From positions 604,001 through 668,000 of the forward strand of contig CANXME010002337.1 of the NCBI GenBank assembly GCA_948144175.1: a stretch of DNA of 64,000 nucleotides, in the 5' to 3' direction. The position numbers were made by a program, and so were the translations under genes. The notes under the pieces are model-generated. The model was not told the origin of the DNA and made no database searches. It was given only the letters and a program-made list of their open reading frames with translations. Shown in pieces: positions 24,701 through 36,300 of this stretch; position 1 is the first letter of the stretch; every line of letters begins with the position of its first letter. Source of the stretch: Closterium sp. NIES-65 (taxonomy: Eukaryota; Streptophyta; Zygnematophyceae; Desmidiales; Closteriaceae).

Positions 24701-26592
24701 GGCTGGCAGTGGGAGGTATGGGGCGGTCGTGGAATGTCTTGAAGCGACGGAGCAGAACCTCTTTCACTAGAGCAGGGGACGACACTGCCACCACTCGGCG
24801 AGGGCCATAGCAGTAGCTGAAGGAATGGCGGGTGTGAGTGCAGGGGGTACGAGACAGGGATGACAGGGAGGACAGGGAGGCAAGGGACTGTCATGGAATG
24901 TTTTGAAGCGACAAAGCAGAACCTCCTTCACGAGAGCAGGGCAGGACACTTCCTCCACACAGCGAGGGCCGTAGCAGTAGCTGATGGAGAGACAGGCGGG
25001 TTGAGAGTGAATGAGGCGCTGCATGGTGATGAATTGATGAGACAAAACCTCTTTCACGAGAGCAGCGGAGGACACTTCCTCCACACGGCGAGGGCCGTAG
25101 CAGTAGCTGATAGAGAGGGTGGGGAAGAGAAAAGGAGAAGCGATGAGATGGAATAGGGGCTGTGGAATGTCTTGAACTGGCAAAAAAGCAAAAAGCAAAA
25201 AGCAAAAATCAAAAAAAGCAAAAAAGGAACCTCCTTGACATGAGTCTGCTTTTGAGTCGACTCAAAAGCAAAAAAGGAACCTCCTTGACATGACGCTACC
25301 TGCCACCACATGGCGAGTACATGGTGGTAGGTACTCAAAGACCGTAGCAGTAGCTGGAAAGACTTTTGAGACGTCTCAAAAGTCGTCTACCTGCCGCCAC
25401 ATGGCGAGTACATGGTCGTAGGTACTCAAGACCGTAGCAGTAGCTGAAAGAAGGGTGGGTGGGAGACATGGCAGTTGAGAGTCGTGGAAGGGGAGGAGCG
25501 GGAGGGATTGGTTGACTTGGAAACTACAGCAGGAGCACCACACATACATGACCGCAGCACAAGACAGAGCACCTTACAGCACCGCACAGAACCTTACACT
25601 CACGAGTAGAGGTGGCCGTGTGCTGCCATCCAGTCCACGTGGCACTGATGGTGACCCTTGCTAACGATCTTGATAACATTCCCCACCACCCCCACTCCCA
25701 CTGCCTGAGTTCACTGCGGGAAGCACCGAACCGCACACCGCACAATACCACCCACAACTGCGCCGTACCACATAGCAACGCACACTCACGAGTAGAGGTG
25801 GCCATGAGCAGCCATCCAGTCCACGTGGCACTGATGGTGACCCTTGCTCACGATCTCTGGCACGTTCCCCACAACTCCTAGAATCCGAAGCCACCACGGC
25901 ACAGGGGGACCTTGCATTTCCCGTAAGCCTCTCACCCTCTCCTCCTTCTCTGCATTTCCCTTCTTTTCCTTTCCCTCGTCTCCCCTTGCCTCTACTTGTT
26001 TCCCTCTTTTTCCCTCTCCACCCTTTCTCTCCCCCTCTTCACTCATTACGCCACTCTCCCTCCTCCCTTCCATTTGTCCATCTCCCCCAGGATCTTTTTC
26101 CGAAATTCCCGCCGTTGATCGCGGCACGAGAGAGCGCAGGTGGAGAAGAAGCAGGACGAGGATCGCGAGGAGAATCACGGCGACGACGGCGAGCGCTGCG
26201 ATGACGAGCGACTGCGCCGGCGACTGCGCCGGCGACGTCGTCGTCGTCGTCGTCGTCAAGCGGATGACCAGAGAGGAGGTTTTCGCGAGCGCGACCGCGA
26301 CTGCGAACGCTGTGACGCCGACGGGAAACGCTGCGCCAGGGAGCGATACTCGAGCGGCGAGGGAATTTCGCGAACTGCTGTTATCTCTGCTGTTATTATC
26401 CATTGCGGAAGATTCTTCATTTGACTGCGAATGCGAAACATTCCTTAGAGAGGATAGAGAGTCGCGGTCAACGGATGTCGTATCAGGGCTAACTCCTCCA
26501 CCCTTAGCAGCGTCGTTTGGGCCTTTGGGAACTGCTCGTCGCACTGGGTTGGTGAGATTCCTAAAGCCGGTGGCCGATTCGGAAGCCATCAC
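18526..26592 (-). CDS. Cytochrome P450, five exons, with large low-complexity insertions
   Basis: Minus-strand exons: 26592-25790, 24816-24670, 22959-22080, 21226-21150 and 19720-18526; 3102 nt, 1033 residues, all phases agreeing. Exon 1 has a membrane anchor (LVIAALAVVAVILLAILVL) and PPVPWWLRILGVVGNVPEIV. Exons 2-3 give SYCYGPRRVVAVSSPALVKE, TTGRGLLFAR and GNHWAGLRSALTPMFH (C-helix WxxxR). Exon 5 has the I-helix GLLGAGVGTTSSTL, K-helix VVKETLRLYPAAP (ExxR), PERF, and haem loop LPFGAGPRMCIGARFAMMEI with the Cys ligand. P450s are haem monooxygenases on the ER; the substrate cannot be read. The style resembles CYP3/CYP711-like clans, tentatively. Usual length is near 500, the excess being an extended N-terminus and acidic/Gly insertions before ExxR and before the haem loop. 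The last codons are duplicated downstream, so the true C-terminus may differ. Confidence 0.85.
20010..20279. repeat. Five AATT-core palindromes, 63-bp period
   Basis: TTTTGAGAATTCTCAAAA at 20010, 20073, 20136, 20199 and 20262, separated by an almost identical 45-bp piece of the P450 exon (GAGGATCAGAGGGAAGTCAG and onward). Confidence 0.97.
20353..20687. repeat. Eight TCGA-core palindromes, 45-46 bp period
   Basis: TTTTGAGTCGACTCAAAA at 20353, 20399, 20445, 20490 (TTTTCAG in the left arm), 20535, 20580, 20625 and 20670. The 27-bp spacer (GATGTGCTGTGGTGCCCTTG, TCTCC) is a piece of the P450 exon 5 region. Confidence 0.97.
20866..20883. repeat. Palindrome, AATT core, at a duplication junction
   Basis: Perfect over 22 bp with ACT/AGT ends. 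GGACTTGGGGCGAAGTGACA plus TGCATG occurs on both sides (20825-20850 and 20907-20932). Confidence 0.95.
20955..21030. repeat. 16-bp minisatellite GTGAGTGCGTGTGCCT
   Basis: About 4.5 units, inside P450 intron 4. The unit begins with a plus-strand donor-like GTGAGT, but the gene here is on the minus strand, so this is probably incidental. Confidence 0.85.
21390..22079. repeat. P450 intron 3: four extra copies of the exon 3 end
   Basis: On the minus strand, HPWVHALLGVLPGSTVGAA, RHRELMLEWKV and a following GTGAG donor recur with spacings of about 150-180 bp at about 21405, 21556, 21735 and 21910 (donor-side ends). The exon 3 border used in the model is at 22080. Confidence 0.8.
23277..24690. repeat. 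138-bp minisatellite derived from the P450 exon 2 donor
   Basis: Units start at 23277, 23423, 23561, 23699, 23837, 23975, 24113, 24251, 24389, 24527 and 24665; spacing is exactly 138 bp from 23423 on. On the minus strand each unit reads PTASRTTGRGLLFAR followed by GTGAGTGT, the end of P450 exon 2 with its 5' splice site. A GACATGG/GGCATGG variant alternates irregularly among units. Since 138 is divisible by three, long false open frames arise on both strands. Confidence 0.95.
25250..25267. repeat. Palindrome, TCGA core, at a duplication junction
   Basis: GCTTTTGAGTCGACTCAAAAGC, perfect over 22 bp; GCAAAAAAGGAACCTCCTTG plus ACATGA lies on both sides. Confidence 0.95.
25364..25381. repeat. Palindrome, ACGT core, at a duplication junction
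   Basis: TTTTGAGACGTCTCAAAA, with arms extended to 24 bp (GACTTTTG, CAAAAGTC). The 60-bp block with CACATGGCGAGTACATGG and CCGTAGCAGTAGCTG occurs on both sides. Confidence 0.95.
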
Positions 26593-27066
26593 CTTCGGGA
26601 TCAGGATTCAAACAATCATCAACTGGATTGAGATTACGGGACGAAGGTACTTAGACAGGGAAGGCAGCTTGGCTTCTTCAATCGTCGTGAGTCTTCGCGA
26701 AATGTAGTCTCTAGATTCCTGGGGGTTTTTATTTCGCAAGTGCGTGGCGGAGTTCCAGTCGTACTTTCCTGTCCTACGTCTGCACTCTGACAGAGGTGGC
26801 GAGTTTTACTCTGACCTCTTGGCAGCCTACTGTGCGGAGCACGGCATCCGCCACACGTTCACTCTCTCGGCCTCTCCACAGCAGAATGGGGTTGTTGAGC
26901 GCCGCATTGGTCTCATCATGGAGGTTGCTCGTACCTCCATGACCCATGCGGCTGCATGTCGCCGATTCCCTATAAGCTCGTGGCACAACCGCCGTAGCGG
27001 TTTTTTACTTTCGGACAAAAAACACCTATATTAACTAATTATTGTACAACAATTTGATGGAAACAA
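26593..27066. other. Gap between P450 and secreted-protein genes, holding a copia relic
   Basis: Upstream region of the P450 (minus) and downstream of the secreted Cys-rich gene (minus). Apart from the integrase relic nothing is recognised. Confidence 0.6.
26731..26966 (+). pseudogene. Ty1/copia integrase fragment
   Basis: The frame reads RKCVAEFQSYFPVLRLHSDR, GGEFYSDLLAAYCAEHGI, RHTFTLSASPQQNGVVERRI and MEVARTSMTHAAA: the middle of a copia integrase core with the Asp of HSDRGGEF and the Glu of NGVVER. Only about 78 codons remain. The upstream catalytic Asp, reverse transcriptase and LTRs are absent nearby, so this is a dead fragment just upstream of the P450 start. Confidence 0.85.
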
Positions 27067-30000
27067 CTAAGGCCCATCTTGTACCCCCACTGATGCCCCT
27101 ACAAGGAAAACGGCGTTCCCGCTTATTCCCTCCATACCGTCCGCTTCCGCAACGTCTTGATTCATGGGCCCATATTTCAAATCCACATTTCTAGTTGCAC
27201 CAGCAACACCGGTACTACTTAGCTTCTTATAAGCCTGAATTGATCGATCGGCTTCAACTGGAGGGCCAAGCTCGCTGCCTTTGAGCCAACACTCATGAGC
27301 GCGTGTGGTAACCACAAGGTTACACCTTGCATCAAGTTTGCATTGCTCCATACATGCTAATGGATGGAGCGGGTAATGATATGTTAGGTTCGAGGCAGTG
27401 GGGAAGTCGATTGCAGGAGGAGCAGGTGCAAAACCGTGACCTGGATGGGAGTGAAAGCAATGGAAAAGGGGGGGGGGAAGGAGGAAGATTGCAAATAAGT
27501 GAGACGGGTAATAATATGTTAGGTTGGTGGGGCAGGTGCAAAGAAGCGACCTGGTTTGAGTAGTGGTGTAGAATAGGGGTTTCAGTGGTGAAGGAGTGAT
27601 GGGCAAGCACACAGGAACATGAAGAATTCAAGAGTGGAAACTAGTTTCATCATCACTCTGATCATATGCGATATCAAATGGAAGAGATGTATGCGGGAAA
27701 CTAGTTGCATGAGGGGAAAAACACAGAGGTTGCAAAGCTGAACACTGAAGCTGAAGCACGTTACTTGCCGGGAGTATCCCCCTGCGTTACCATGGTTTAC
27801 CATGCGAATCACTGTGCTCTCCTTACCATGAGGATCGATGCAAACGGTCGTCTTCCTCTCCACGTCAACTTGACACACCAGCGACCCGCACCCGCCATTA
27901 TTCAACGAGCAACTCTCCGACTCCCGTGCCAGCTCATCCCAATACCCCAAGCTCGTCTCCATATACTCGCGCTCGCTCGTCGCATACACTCCCCGATCCA
28001 CCGCTATAGTCACATTCGGCGCCTCATAGCCCTCGGGAATCCACAGCTTGTCCGCCTGCTTGCTGGCGTAATACGATTGGACGGCCTTGCTGACGCACTT
28101 GCCAGCCTGGCAGTGCCCCGTGTAGGAGTTGCCGCCCCAGTCGAAATCCGCGCAGGCGGACCCGTCTTTTTTCTGCCCGAGATTCACGCACTTTCCGGCG
28201 ATGCACGTGGGGGCAATGATGCATGGGGTGGCCCGGGTGGTCACACACTTGACACAGGCGTCTGGTTTGGAAGGGTAGAGGGGAAAAGAGAAGGGGATAG
28301 ATTGGGCAGGGGAGGGTTTGAGAAGGGATGCGTGTGGGGGCGATGACGCAGGGGGTTCCTCGGGTGGTTACACACTTGACACCTACTGACTGCCCTCCTT
28401 ACTGCCCTGCCACCCACATTGCCCTGCCACCCACACTGCCCTGCCACCCACACTGCCCTGCCACCCACATTGCCCTGCTCCTTCTCTGCCCATCACTCAC
28501 CATCGCGGTACATGGGGTGCACAAACGACACAACCATGTTGAGCACTCCCGAGGGGTCGTACTTGGCCAAGTCCTCCAAATTCACCACCGTGTTTAGCAG
28601 CCGCACCAGGACACGGGCTCTGTCCCGTACCCCCTTACTGCCCTCCATACTGCCCTGCCACTCCCGACGGGTCGTACTTGGCCAAGTCCTCCGCATTCAT
28701 CACCGTGTCTAGCACGCACTGCTGATTGATAGGAGTGCCCCCACTCCTCACATCACACACAGCATCCCTGCTGCCCGTCCCATACCCCCATTACCCCAAC
28801 TACTCACCATCGCGGCACATGGGATGACCGAAGGAGACAACCATGTTGAGCACGCCCGAGGGGTCGTACTTGGCCAAGTCCTCCACGTTCACCACCGTGT
28901 CCAGTAATCGCACTGCTGATACCAGTGCCCTCGCTGCTTTCCTAATGGGTTGGCTCATCACTGAGTGGGAGGCGCGGAAGGTGGAGAACGCTGCTTGCTT
29001 GTCCTGAAGGATAGGAGGGGGGCGGATGTGTGGGAAGAGAGGGGGAACGAGGAGAGAGATGAGAGGGAGTGAGCCAAGTCCTCCACGTTCACCACCGTGT
29101 CCAGTAATCGCACTGCTGATACCAGTGCCCTGGCTACTTTCCCAATGGGTTGGCTCATCACTGAGTGGGAGGCGCGGAAGGCAGAGAAGGCTACTTGCTT
29201 GTCCTGGGGTGTTGGGAGGAAGAAGGGGGGTGGGGAAGAAGGAAGCGGGGATAACGGGGGAGAAAGGAGGGGTAAGGAGTGGGCCCAAACCTCCACATTC
29301 AGCACCGCGTCGAGTAGTCGTACTGTTGATACCAGCGCCCTGGCTGGTGTAAGGGAGGAGAGGCAGTGAGGTAGGGAACAGGCCAAGTCCTCCACATTCA
29401 GCACCGTGTCGAGTAGTCGTGCTGCCAATACCAACGCCCTGGCTGCTTTCCCAATGGGTTGGTGCATCACCAGTGGGAGGCGCCGAAGGCAGAAAACGCT
29501 GCTTGCTTGTCCTGGGGTGTTGGGAGGGAGAGGGAGAGAGGGAGAGAGGGAAGAGGGGAGGAGGGAGGTATGAAGTCAGGTAGGGAGAGAGGCACGAAGG
29601 CAATTGGGACTCCAGCACTCAGTATTCCTCTTTTGAGATTTTTCAAAAATGACTCCCAAATTCTCGAAAGAATTATCAAAAAAGTGCCTTTCAGAGTTCT
29701 CAAAAGGTAGGGAGAGAGGCAAGAAGGCAAGAGGGACTCCAGCACTCACTATTCCCCTAGCCCCCACTTCCCCTACATCCCTTGCCCCCTCCCTTCACAC
29801 TCGCACCAGGGCATGCGGGGAAACCAAGGTGACGTGCGTGCGGCTGTATTTGCTGACAGGCTCCTCGAACGCAGCAAGGAAGGTGGCGGCCTGAGAGAGA
29901 CCGAGAGAGGGTGAGGGGCCTACCTGCGCGTGTGCAGGGACCAAGGTGACGTGCGTGCGGCTGTCGTTGCTGACAGGCTGGCCGAACGCAGCAAGGAAGG

Positions 30001-31864
30001 TGGCGGCCATGCTTCGAGACTCCATAGTCTCCAGCTCGATACTGGCATAGTCCTTGCGCTTCCTGTACTTGGACGGCTTCACTCGCCTGTACAGCTGTTT
30101 GGTTAAGGCGGGACCATAATAGAAAGAAAGAGGAAAAGAAGAAGGCAGGTGGGCAGCTCGATACGGGAATAGTCCTTGCGCTTCCTGTACTTGGACGGCT
30201 TCACTCGCCTGTATAGCTGTTGATTGAGTAAGTAGGAATAACGAAAATAGGTCTGATTATGAGGTGGCTACAGTGAGATCAGGTACCCTACAGCGAAACA
30301 TCATGCAATACCATTCAGTGCCATGCCATGTGCGCCGTTCCCATACCGTGCCATACTGTGCCGTACCGTGCCATACCATGCCATACCATGCCGTTCCGTG
30401 CCAAAACATGCCGTACTGTGCCGTACCTTGGCAGCAAAGGCTCCCAGCTTCATGGCAATGTCAAAGAAAGGGCCAGTTCCCGGTAGGTAGAGCTGGGATA
30501 TGGGGAGGGCAGGGGAAGAGGAGAGGAGAGACACTGTTAAGCGTGTTCTGGCACTTAAAAATATGAAATCAAGGCTCCCAGCTTCATGGCAATGTCAAGG
30601 AAAGGGCCTGTTCCGGGTAGGTAGACCTGAGGAGGGATGAGGGAGGAGGAAAGGCACCATGCTCAACCGAGCTAAACCGTGTTACGACTTGGTTCAAGTC
30701 TAAAAACAAGGCACCCAGCTTCATGGGAATGTGGAAAAGGGTAAGTATAGGTGTTATGCGGTGGGGAAGGGGGGAGAGAGAGAAGAGGGAGAGTGGGTGG
30801 GAGAGATTTCATGGGAATGTGGAAAAGGGTAAGTATAGGTGTGATGCGGTGGGTTTGGAAGGGGGGGAGTGGGGGAGAGCGAGAAGAGGGTGAGTGGGTG
30901 AGGAAGATTTGATCTCTTCTGATTCTCAAAACAAGTAACCCAGTTAGCCCCAATGTCGGGGGCGAGAGGAGGGGGGCGAAGGGAAGGGGGCGAGGGGCGA
31001 GGGCGCGAAGGGAAGGGGGCAAGGGGTGAGGGCGCGAGGGGCGAGGGGGCATACCTTAAAGAAGAAGAAGCTGAAAGCTCCAGCCTGACGGTACGTCGTC
31101 TTGACGCACATGTGGTAATCCGGCGCGCACCCGTACCCGCAGTCCACCCAGCTAGGCCCGTACAGCGTGCATCGCCGCGCGCAAACTGGGCCTTTCCCCT
31201 TATACCCCGGAGCGCAGCTGTCGTAGCACGCGCCGGCGCTTTTCACGGTCCCGCTGGGGCATCGCCGCCGATTGCGGCCCGCTTTTAGCGCCGCGAGAGC
31301 CGCTGGTTGCCGCGTGTACATGTCCCGATAACAGAAGATGTACGAACTCTTTCGCTTTCGCTGCTTGCGCTTTCGCCACAACTGAAGCTCGCGCCGGGGA
31401 CCCGTCGCGGATGTCGCGTTGGTCGGTGGTAACCCGAGAGACGAGCTCCTTATTTCTGGCACATTTCTGTTCGTATCAACATTTTGAGTCGCCTTAACAA
31501 TCACCACGTCGTCTCTTTCCATGGGTGTCGAATCATCCCGACCCGAACTGCTGAATTGCGAATCTTGCACGCTTGCCACGCTGCGGGTGTCGACTCTATG
31601 CGGGGAAAGAGGAAAGGCATGAGCGGCATGACAAGGCGGAGTAATTTCTAGAAAAAGGAGCAGGACTGCTAGTAGTGGTAAGGCTAGCATTCGAGCAAGA
31701 GGGAGCAGCGAGGAAGAGACGTTCGAACGGCGTTGAGAACGTAAAGGAGAAGAGTGCTGGATTTCTTGTTCTCGGACTGCTAACTGTTGTCGAACGTCGC
31801 GCGCAGGATCGCCGCCTTCTCCCGTGCGGGTTTCTGCTAGGAGGCGAAAACGGGAGAAACCCAT
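27067..31864 (-). CDS. Secreted Cys-rich protein with EGF-like and PAN-like segments
   Basis: Minus-strand exons 31864-31055, 30492-30427, 30094-29924, 29003-28808, 28261-27827 and 27356-27067; 1968 nt, 655 residues, phases consistent. A second Met at 31690 directly precedes a typical signal peptide (MLALPLLAVLLLFLEITPP) and is probably the true start. Next come a Cys-rich block (CYDSCAPGYKGKGPVCARRC, SWVDCGYGCAPDYHMC), an uncharacterised middle (LYLPGTGPFFDIAMKLGAFA; KYDPSGVLNMVVSF), a second Cys-rich block (CIIAPTCIAGKCVNLGQ; GHCQAGKCVSK), an EGF-like start (CSLNNGGCGSLVCQ), and a C-terminal PAN/apple-like piece (ACMEQCKLDARCNLVV; HECWLKGSEL). Such modules bind glycans or proteins outside the cell. 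I do not recognise the whole architecture, and no enzyme motif is seen. Confidence 0.75.
28262..30426. repeat. Exon-copy blocks in introns of the secreted-protein gene
   Basis: Minus-strand copies: the exon 4 end (EDLAKYDPSGVLNMVVSF plus donor) at about 28500-28580 and 28660-28700; the exon 4 start (DKQAAFSAFRASH) and middle at about 29075-29205, 29285-29350 and 29385-29515; the exon 3 end (ATFLAAF, SRTHVTLV) at about 29800-29893. A decayed palindrome (TTTTGAGATTTTTCAAAA, 29631-29651) links two copies of TAGGGAGAGAGGCA/CTCCAGCACTCA. Confidence 0.75.
30150..31054. repeat. Exon 2 and exon 3 start copies and a 10-bp array
   Basis: A copy of the exon 3 start (acceptor side) lies at about 30150-30220. 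CCATACCGTG-type units fill 30330-30428. Copies of the exon 2 end (CTTCATGGCAATGTCAA) appear at about 30575-30630 and, more decayed, at 30715 and 30810. Confidence 0.7.
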
Positions 31865-33357
31865 TGGCGGTGCTACCGGGTAGTGCTACTGGCACTAGAG
31901 CTATCGCTGGGTAGTGCTAACGGCAGAAATCTGCGTGAAATACGCCGAGAGCCGAAACGCTAAGAGTGCGGTGATCCGTTACCAGAGGCAGCAGCGCGCA
32001 GCTCTTTTTTTGCCCACGAGTCTGTTTTTGAGCCGAAATGCTGAGAGTGCGGTGATCCGTTACCAGAGGCAGCGCGCAGCAATCCTCAAGTCGTCGAGAC
32101 TTGGTTCCTATAAATGTCGGACCCTTGCGACAGCAAATGCGTGGCAAATGCGTGGCTTTTGGGGTGCTTCGGAATGAACTTCGGCTCAGAAGCTACCTCT
32201 CGGCTAAAAAACAGAACCAGTTTTTATGAATCGAGCGAGCCCTCCTTGCGAGAGAAAAGAGCGCGGGAAATGCCGAGCCTAGAGGGCTTATGTAGAGCGC
32301 GCCATGCGTTCGTCAGCAAATGAACGCCCATGTCCGGGTTTACTTATGTCACTCTAATGCAACTCTGTCTGATGGCTGTTTCATTACTACATTGCGTATC
32401 CAACGACGTGCTGAGATGACTCGTTAGAGTGTGAGTACGAGAGGCACTAGCGAAACGACGTCGTGTGAGACGGAAATCATTGCGCCGCAACCGAAACGCA
32501 TGGTGATGAATGCGTTAGGAGATTCTGGCAAGGTACGTACAGAACGGACCCAAGGAGGGGCCGGCTTTCATCAGCAGAAACTAAAAGACGAAGCAGGTGG
32601 CTAGGTTAGCTAACGCGTTTATGGGGAAGGTGCTTTCTGGCTAGTGCGGCTTGACTGATTAGGTAGGTAAGTGGTTGGGTGGGACTCGGCCCCTCGGGTC
32701 GGGAGGGTGTCTCGAGTTAGTGTTTTGGGACGGAAATCAGGAACACGGAGGGATTTGGTCTGGGCCAGGACAACAGAACCAGGGAAATCACAAATCACTC
32801 CCACAAGCAGGCGCTGGTGTGCTGTATGCCGCTTGTGAGGTGCTTGTTTCGCGATGATTTGGGTTGGGAATGGGAGGGGGCAGGTGGGTGGGGAAGGAGA
32901 GCGAGCGCAATATATTTGTGGGACGAATTGTGAAATTGCGACGCGAGGAAATATCAGGGGTCGGAACCGCGTCGCGTTGTTTGTCGAGCTGAGACGTGCC
33001 TGAGAAAACCTCGGTCATGATGTGTCATAGTGTGGGTGGCGGAGATGGAGGCTGCGTGGTAACCGACCACCACAACAAAAGAACCAGCGCTCACCACGCC
33101 GTGTGTGATGGGTCCGAGACACGCAGATGCGATTACCGCCATACCATCATATTACATCCCATGCGAAACATATAAATATCTACAATACACTCATCCTCTG
33201 CACCTATTTGTGGAGCTTGCACTAAAGACTGAAGAAACCAGCACGCTCTCTAATGTTTCTTTCCTACGCGGCAACTACAATTCACGCTAAATTAATTATA
33301 TCATACCTCCTCAGCAACCGCCTTGTCACATACTCAATACAAAAATCATAAGCAACC
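31865..33357. other. Intergenic region between two minus-strand genes
   Basis: Holds the promoter side of the secreted-protein gene. A 62-bp piece (AGAGTGCGGTGATCCGTTAC plus CAGAGGCAG) occurs twice, at 31964-31996 and 32043-32075, around TTTTTGAGCCGAAA, which may be a decayed palindrome. TATAAAT lies at about 32109 on the plus strand. Nothing else is recognised. Confidence 0.55.
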
Positions 33358-36300
33358 TTACTTCCCCAGTCGTGTATGACCACCTCGGCCAAGCCATGTT
33401 GATGGCATCATGGCAGTAGGCATAGTGCTGGAAACCTTGGACTTCGAATCTGACCAGCCACTAAGAAGCGCAGCCGGGGACTCCCTGAAAGGAGAAGGCA
33501 CACATCACAAAAGGAAGTGCGAAGTGCTCGATGTTGAAGGACATGCTACCACTGCGGTGCTTGAGAGGCATGCTACCCGGACAGTCCAGCTAAACATGGA
33601 AAAAGGGGGCATAAATACATGCACATAAATTAAATGTGCAGTTGTTGTGGACTTACATTGGATCATCTTGAGACGCAGTACTAGGCCACCCAGGGGACTC
33701 AGGCTCAGTGTACATTGGTCCGGCTGTAGAATGCCCCCCCTTCCCTTCATTAGAACCTCCTCCTGGTTCAGTCACAACTGCTTCGGCCACATTGAGTCCT
33801 AGATTCACATCCATCAGCCGTCGGGCTTCTTCCTGCTGTTTAGCATTCGAGTGTGTCAGACTAGCAGCGTAGTTCCCCTGTTGCTGCTGATACTGCTGCT
33901 GCTGCTGGTGTGAGTACTGCTGTTGCCACTGCTGCTGCTGTGGCTGAATGCTTGGATTTGTATGCAGATTCCCAGGCGATACTTCCTGCAGTCCCTTGGG
34001 AGTATCCTCCCCACCAAGCAAACCCCTGCTATCCTCGTTATAACCAGCACCATTACCACTACTGCTCATGCCGGGAATCACAAGGAATGGGTTACTGGCA
34101 AGAATCTTCTGAGCCATGGAAGCAGGTTGTTTCTGAGCCATAGAACCAGCTTGCTTCTGAGTCATCAAGGAAGCACCTTGTTTCTGCCCATTCCCCTTGG
34201 AGCCAGCCCCTTGCTCCATGCTCTGCCACAGCCCCTCCTGCTTCCCCAGCCATTGCCCCTCCTGGTGCGCCTCGGCAGACGATTCTTTATAAGCAGACCC
34301 TGTACTGGCAAACAGGGGTTCAGATTCTCCCACTTTATTAGCCGAGCCGATGCTGCTTGTGCCTGGAGAAAGGAATGGATTGGTCTGTTGCTGGGCTTGT
34401 GACTGTTGCTGCTGTAAAGGAAAGGAATTTCCAGAAGGTGCAAAGGGGCTCATACCACTAGCTGGGGGCACGGGCTGTTCTTTCAAACCTGGATTTAAGA
34501 AGGGATTGGGAGAACTATGAGGAGCAGGAAAACTTGGTCCGGCTATTGGTTTGGGAATGGCAGGAGGAGCGTAGGCAGCCACAGGAGCAGTGGCAGTGGC
34601 AGGTAGTGTGGTGGGCTCAAAGGCATCAAAACGAGCCCAGTTGCTGTTCTCTGATGCCACAGATGCTGCACTGATTGCCGCAGGTGGTTGTGCTGCTGCT
34701 GCTGGTGGTGCTGCAGCTGCTGCTGCTGCTGCTTTGGCTGCTGCGAGTGCAGCTGCTTTAGCTGCTGCTGTTTCTGCTGCTTTGGCAGCAGCTACTGCCG
34801 CTGCCGTTGCTGCCTCCGCTGCTGCTACTGCTGCTGCCTCTGCTGCTGCTGCTGCCGCCTCTGCTGCTGCCAGGCTGTTTTCATGCTCCCAGGTCGCATT
34901 CCCACCTGAAAATCCACCTGAAGTTCCACCTGCACCTGAGCCCCTGCCACCTGCGACCCTCCCTGACTCCCGAACCAACTCATACTGCCTGAACGCCCCA
35001 AGCACCTGCTTGTTCTGCGCCTGATAATCCTGTCCCTGGTTGTTGTTCTCTGCCAACAAGTTCTGTGCTGGGAAATCCTGTGCTAGGCTGCCTTGTGCCT
35101 GCTTCTCCTCCTCTGCCTGATCGTCGTCCCATGCTGTCTCAGTCTCCTCTTGCGCATTAGCAGCGCGCATGGCTTCTCTGAATGACCCGTCGATGGTGTG
35201 ACAGCGACCAAAGGAAGCAAGCAACATGGCATCCCAGTCCTCGCCCTCTGTTCCTGCTCCTGCTGTTCCTGCTCCTGCTGCTGCCGCTCCAGCTGCTGTT
35301 ATTGCTGCGCCGGATTCCACACCACCGCCTCCTCCTCGCCCTCCATCCCCCCCTGCCGCTGCTGGGTCTCCCATAGCACTTAAGAAAGGGTTTGTTGAAG
35401 TGTTTAGGGTTGAAGGATTGGAAGCAGTGTTCCCAAAGGCAGCAAACGCGGCCAAGTCGCCAGCAGGAGCGAGAGGGCCGCGATGTGCTGCCGAATGCTG
35501 CACTGGTGGCGCGATTTTCTTAACAGCTAAGAAATCCCCTCCACCTGCAACCCCACCACTGGTGGCTGTGGTGCTGCGGAAGGGGGCAAAGGAGGCTAGG
35601 TCACCAGCAGGGGACTGGAGAGCCGCAGGAGAGAACAAGGGGAAGCGAGGGGTGGGCAGGTCAAGGTTCAATCGCCCTGCTGCACTGCTGTCTGCAGTGC
35701 TTGCAGCGGCGGCAGCAGCAGTGGCAGCAGCAGTGGCAGCGGATTCAGTGGTGCGGATTGGTGTGGGGATGCGTGGGGGTAAGGTTTTGGGTAAGGGTGT
35801 GGGTATGGGTGTGGCGATGGGCGTGGCAATGGGCGTGGCGATGGGCGTGGGGTCATCAGTGGATGATGTTGAAGCGGTGTTGAGGGGTGTTAGGCCTGCA
35901 TGTGCTCCCAACTGGTGAGGGCGAGGGAATAAAAAAAGGAGAGGGAAAGATTTAAGAGCATAAAAGCTTTAGGCAGTTTCGGCGGGGGTCGTGGATCAGG
36001 TCTGAAGTGTTCCCAACCAGTGAGAGAGAGGGGAGAGAGACGAAGAAAGGCTTACTAAAACAGGAAGAGCCACGATATGATCTCCTACTGAAAGAAGAAA
36101 GGAGTGCTTACTCCCTGGTAAGCCATGAAACGTCACTACCCCACTACACCCACTCCTGACCATGCTCAACCGAGCTCCACCCCTCTTCACCGCTCACCTT
36201 AAGCTTAGCATAAGAAGATCGTGGCATGAAGGAGAACAGCTTTCTAGGAACTGAGCCCACGTTCAGAATCACACTCCCACCTCCCAGTAACCCTGTTCCT

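Larger units (their letters stand above)
24817..25789. repeat. P450 intron 1: copies of exon 2 start and exon 1 end
   Basis: The acceptor side of exon 2 (SYCYGPRRV...SSAALVKEVL) recurs at about 24890-24985, 25030-25112, 25170-25350 and 25385-25443. The end of exon 1 (IVSKGHHQCHVDWMAAHG plus GTGAGTGT) recurs at about 25600-25680. Two palindromes mark joins within this block. Confidence 0.8.

Noticed and set aside
23045-24894. Open frames of about 465-543 codons on both strands
   Set aside because: They are the 138-bp minisatellite read through; the unit length is a multiple of three, so several frames stay open. The repeat derives from a P450 exon end.
32988-33300. Possible small genes between the secreted-protein and NPF-motif genes
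   Set aside because: Only short frames with no recognisable similarity or consistent splice borders.
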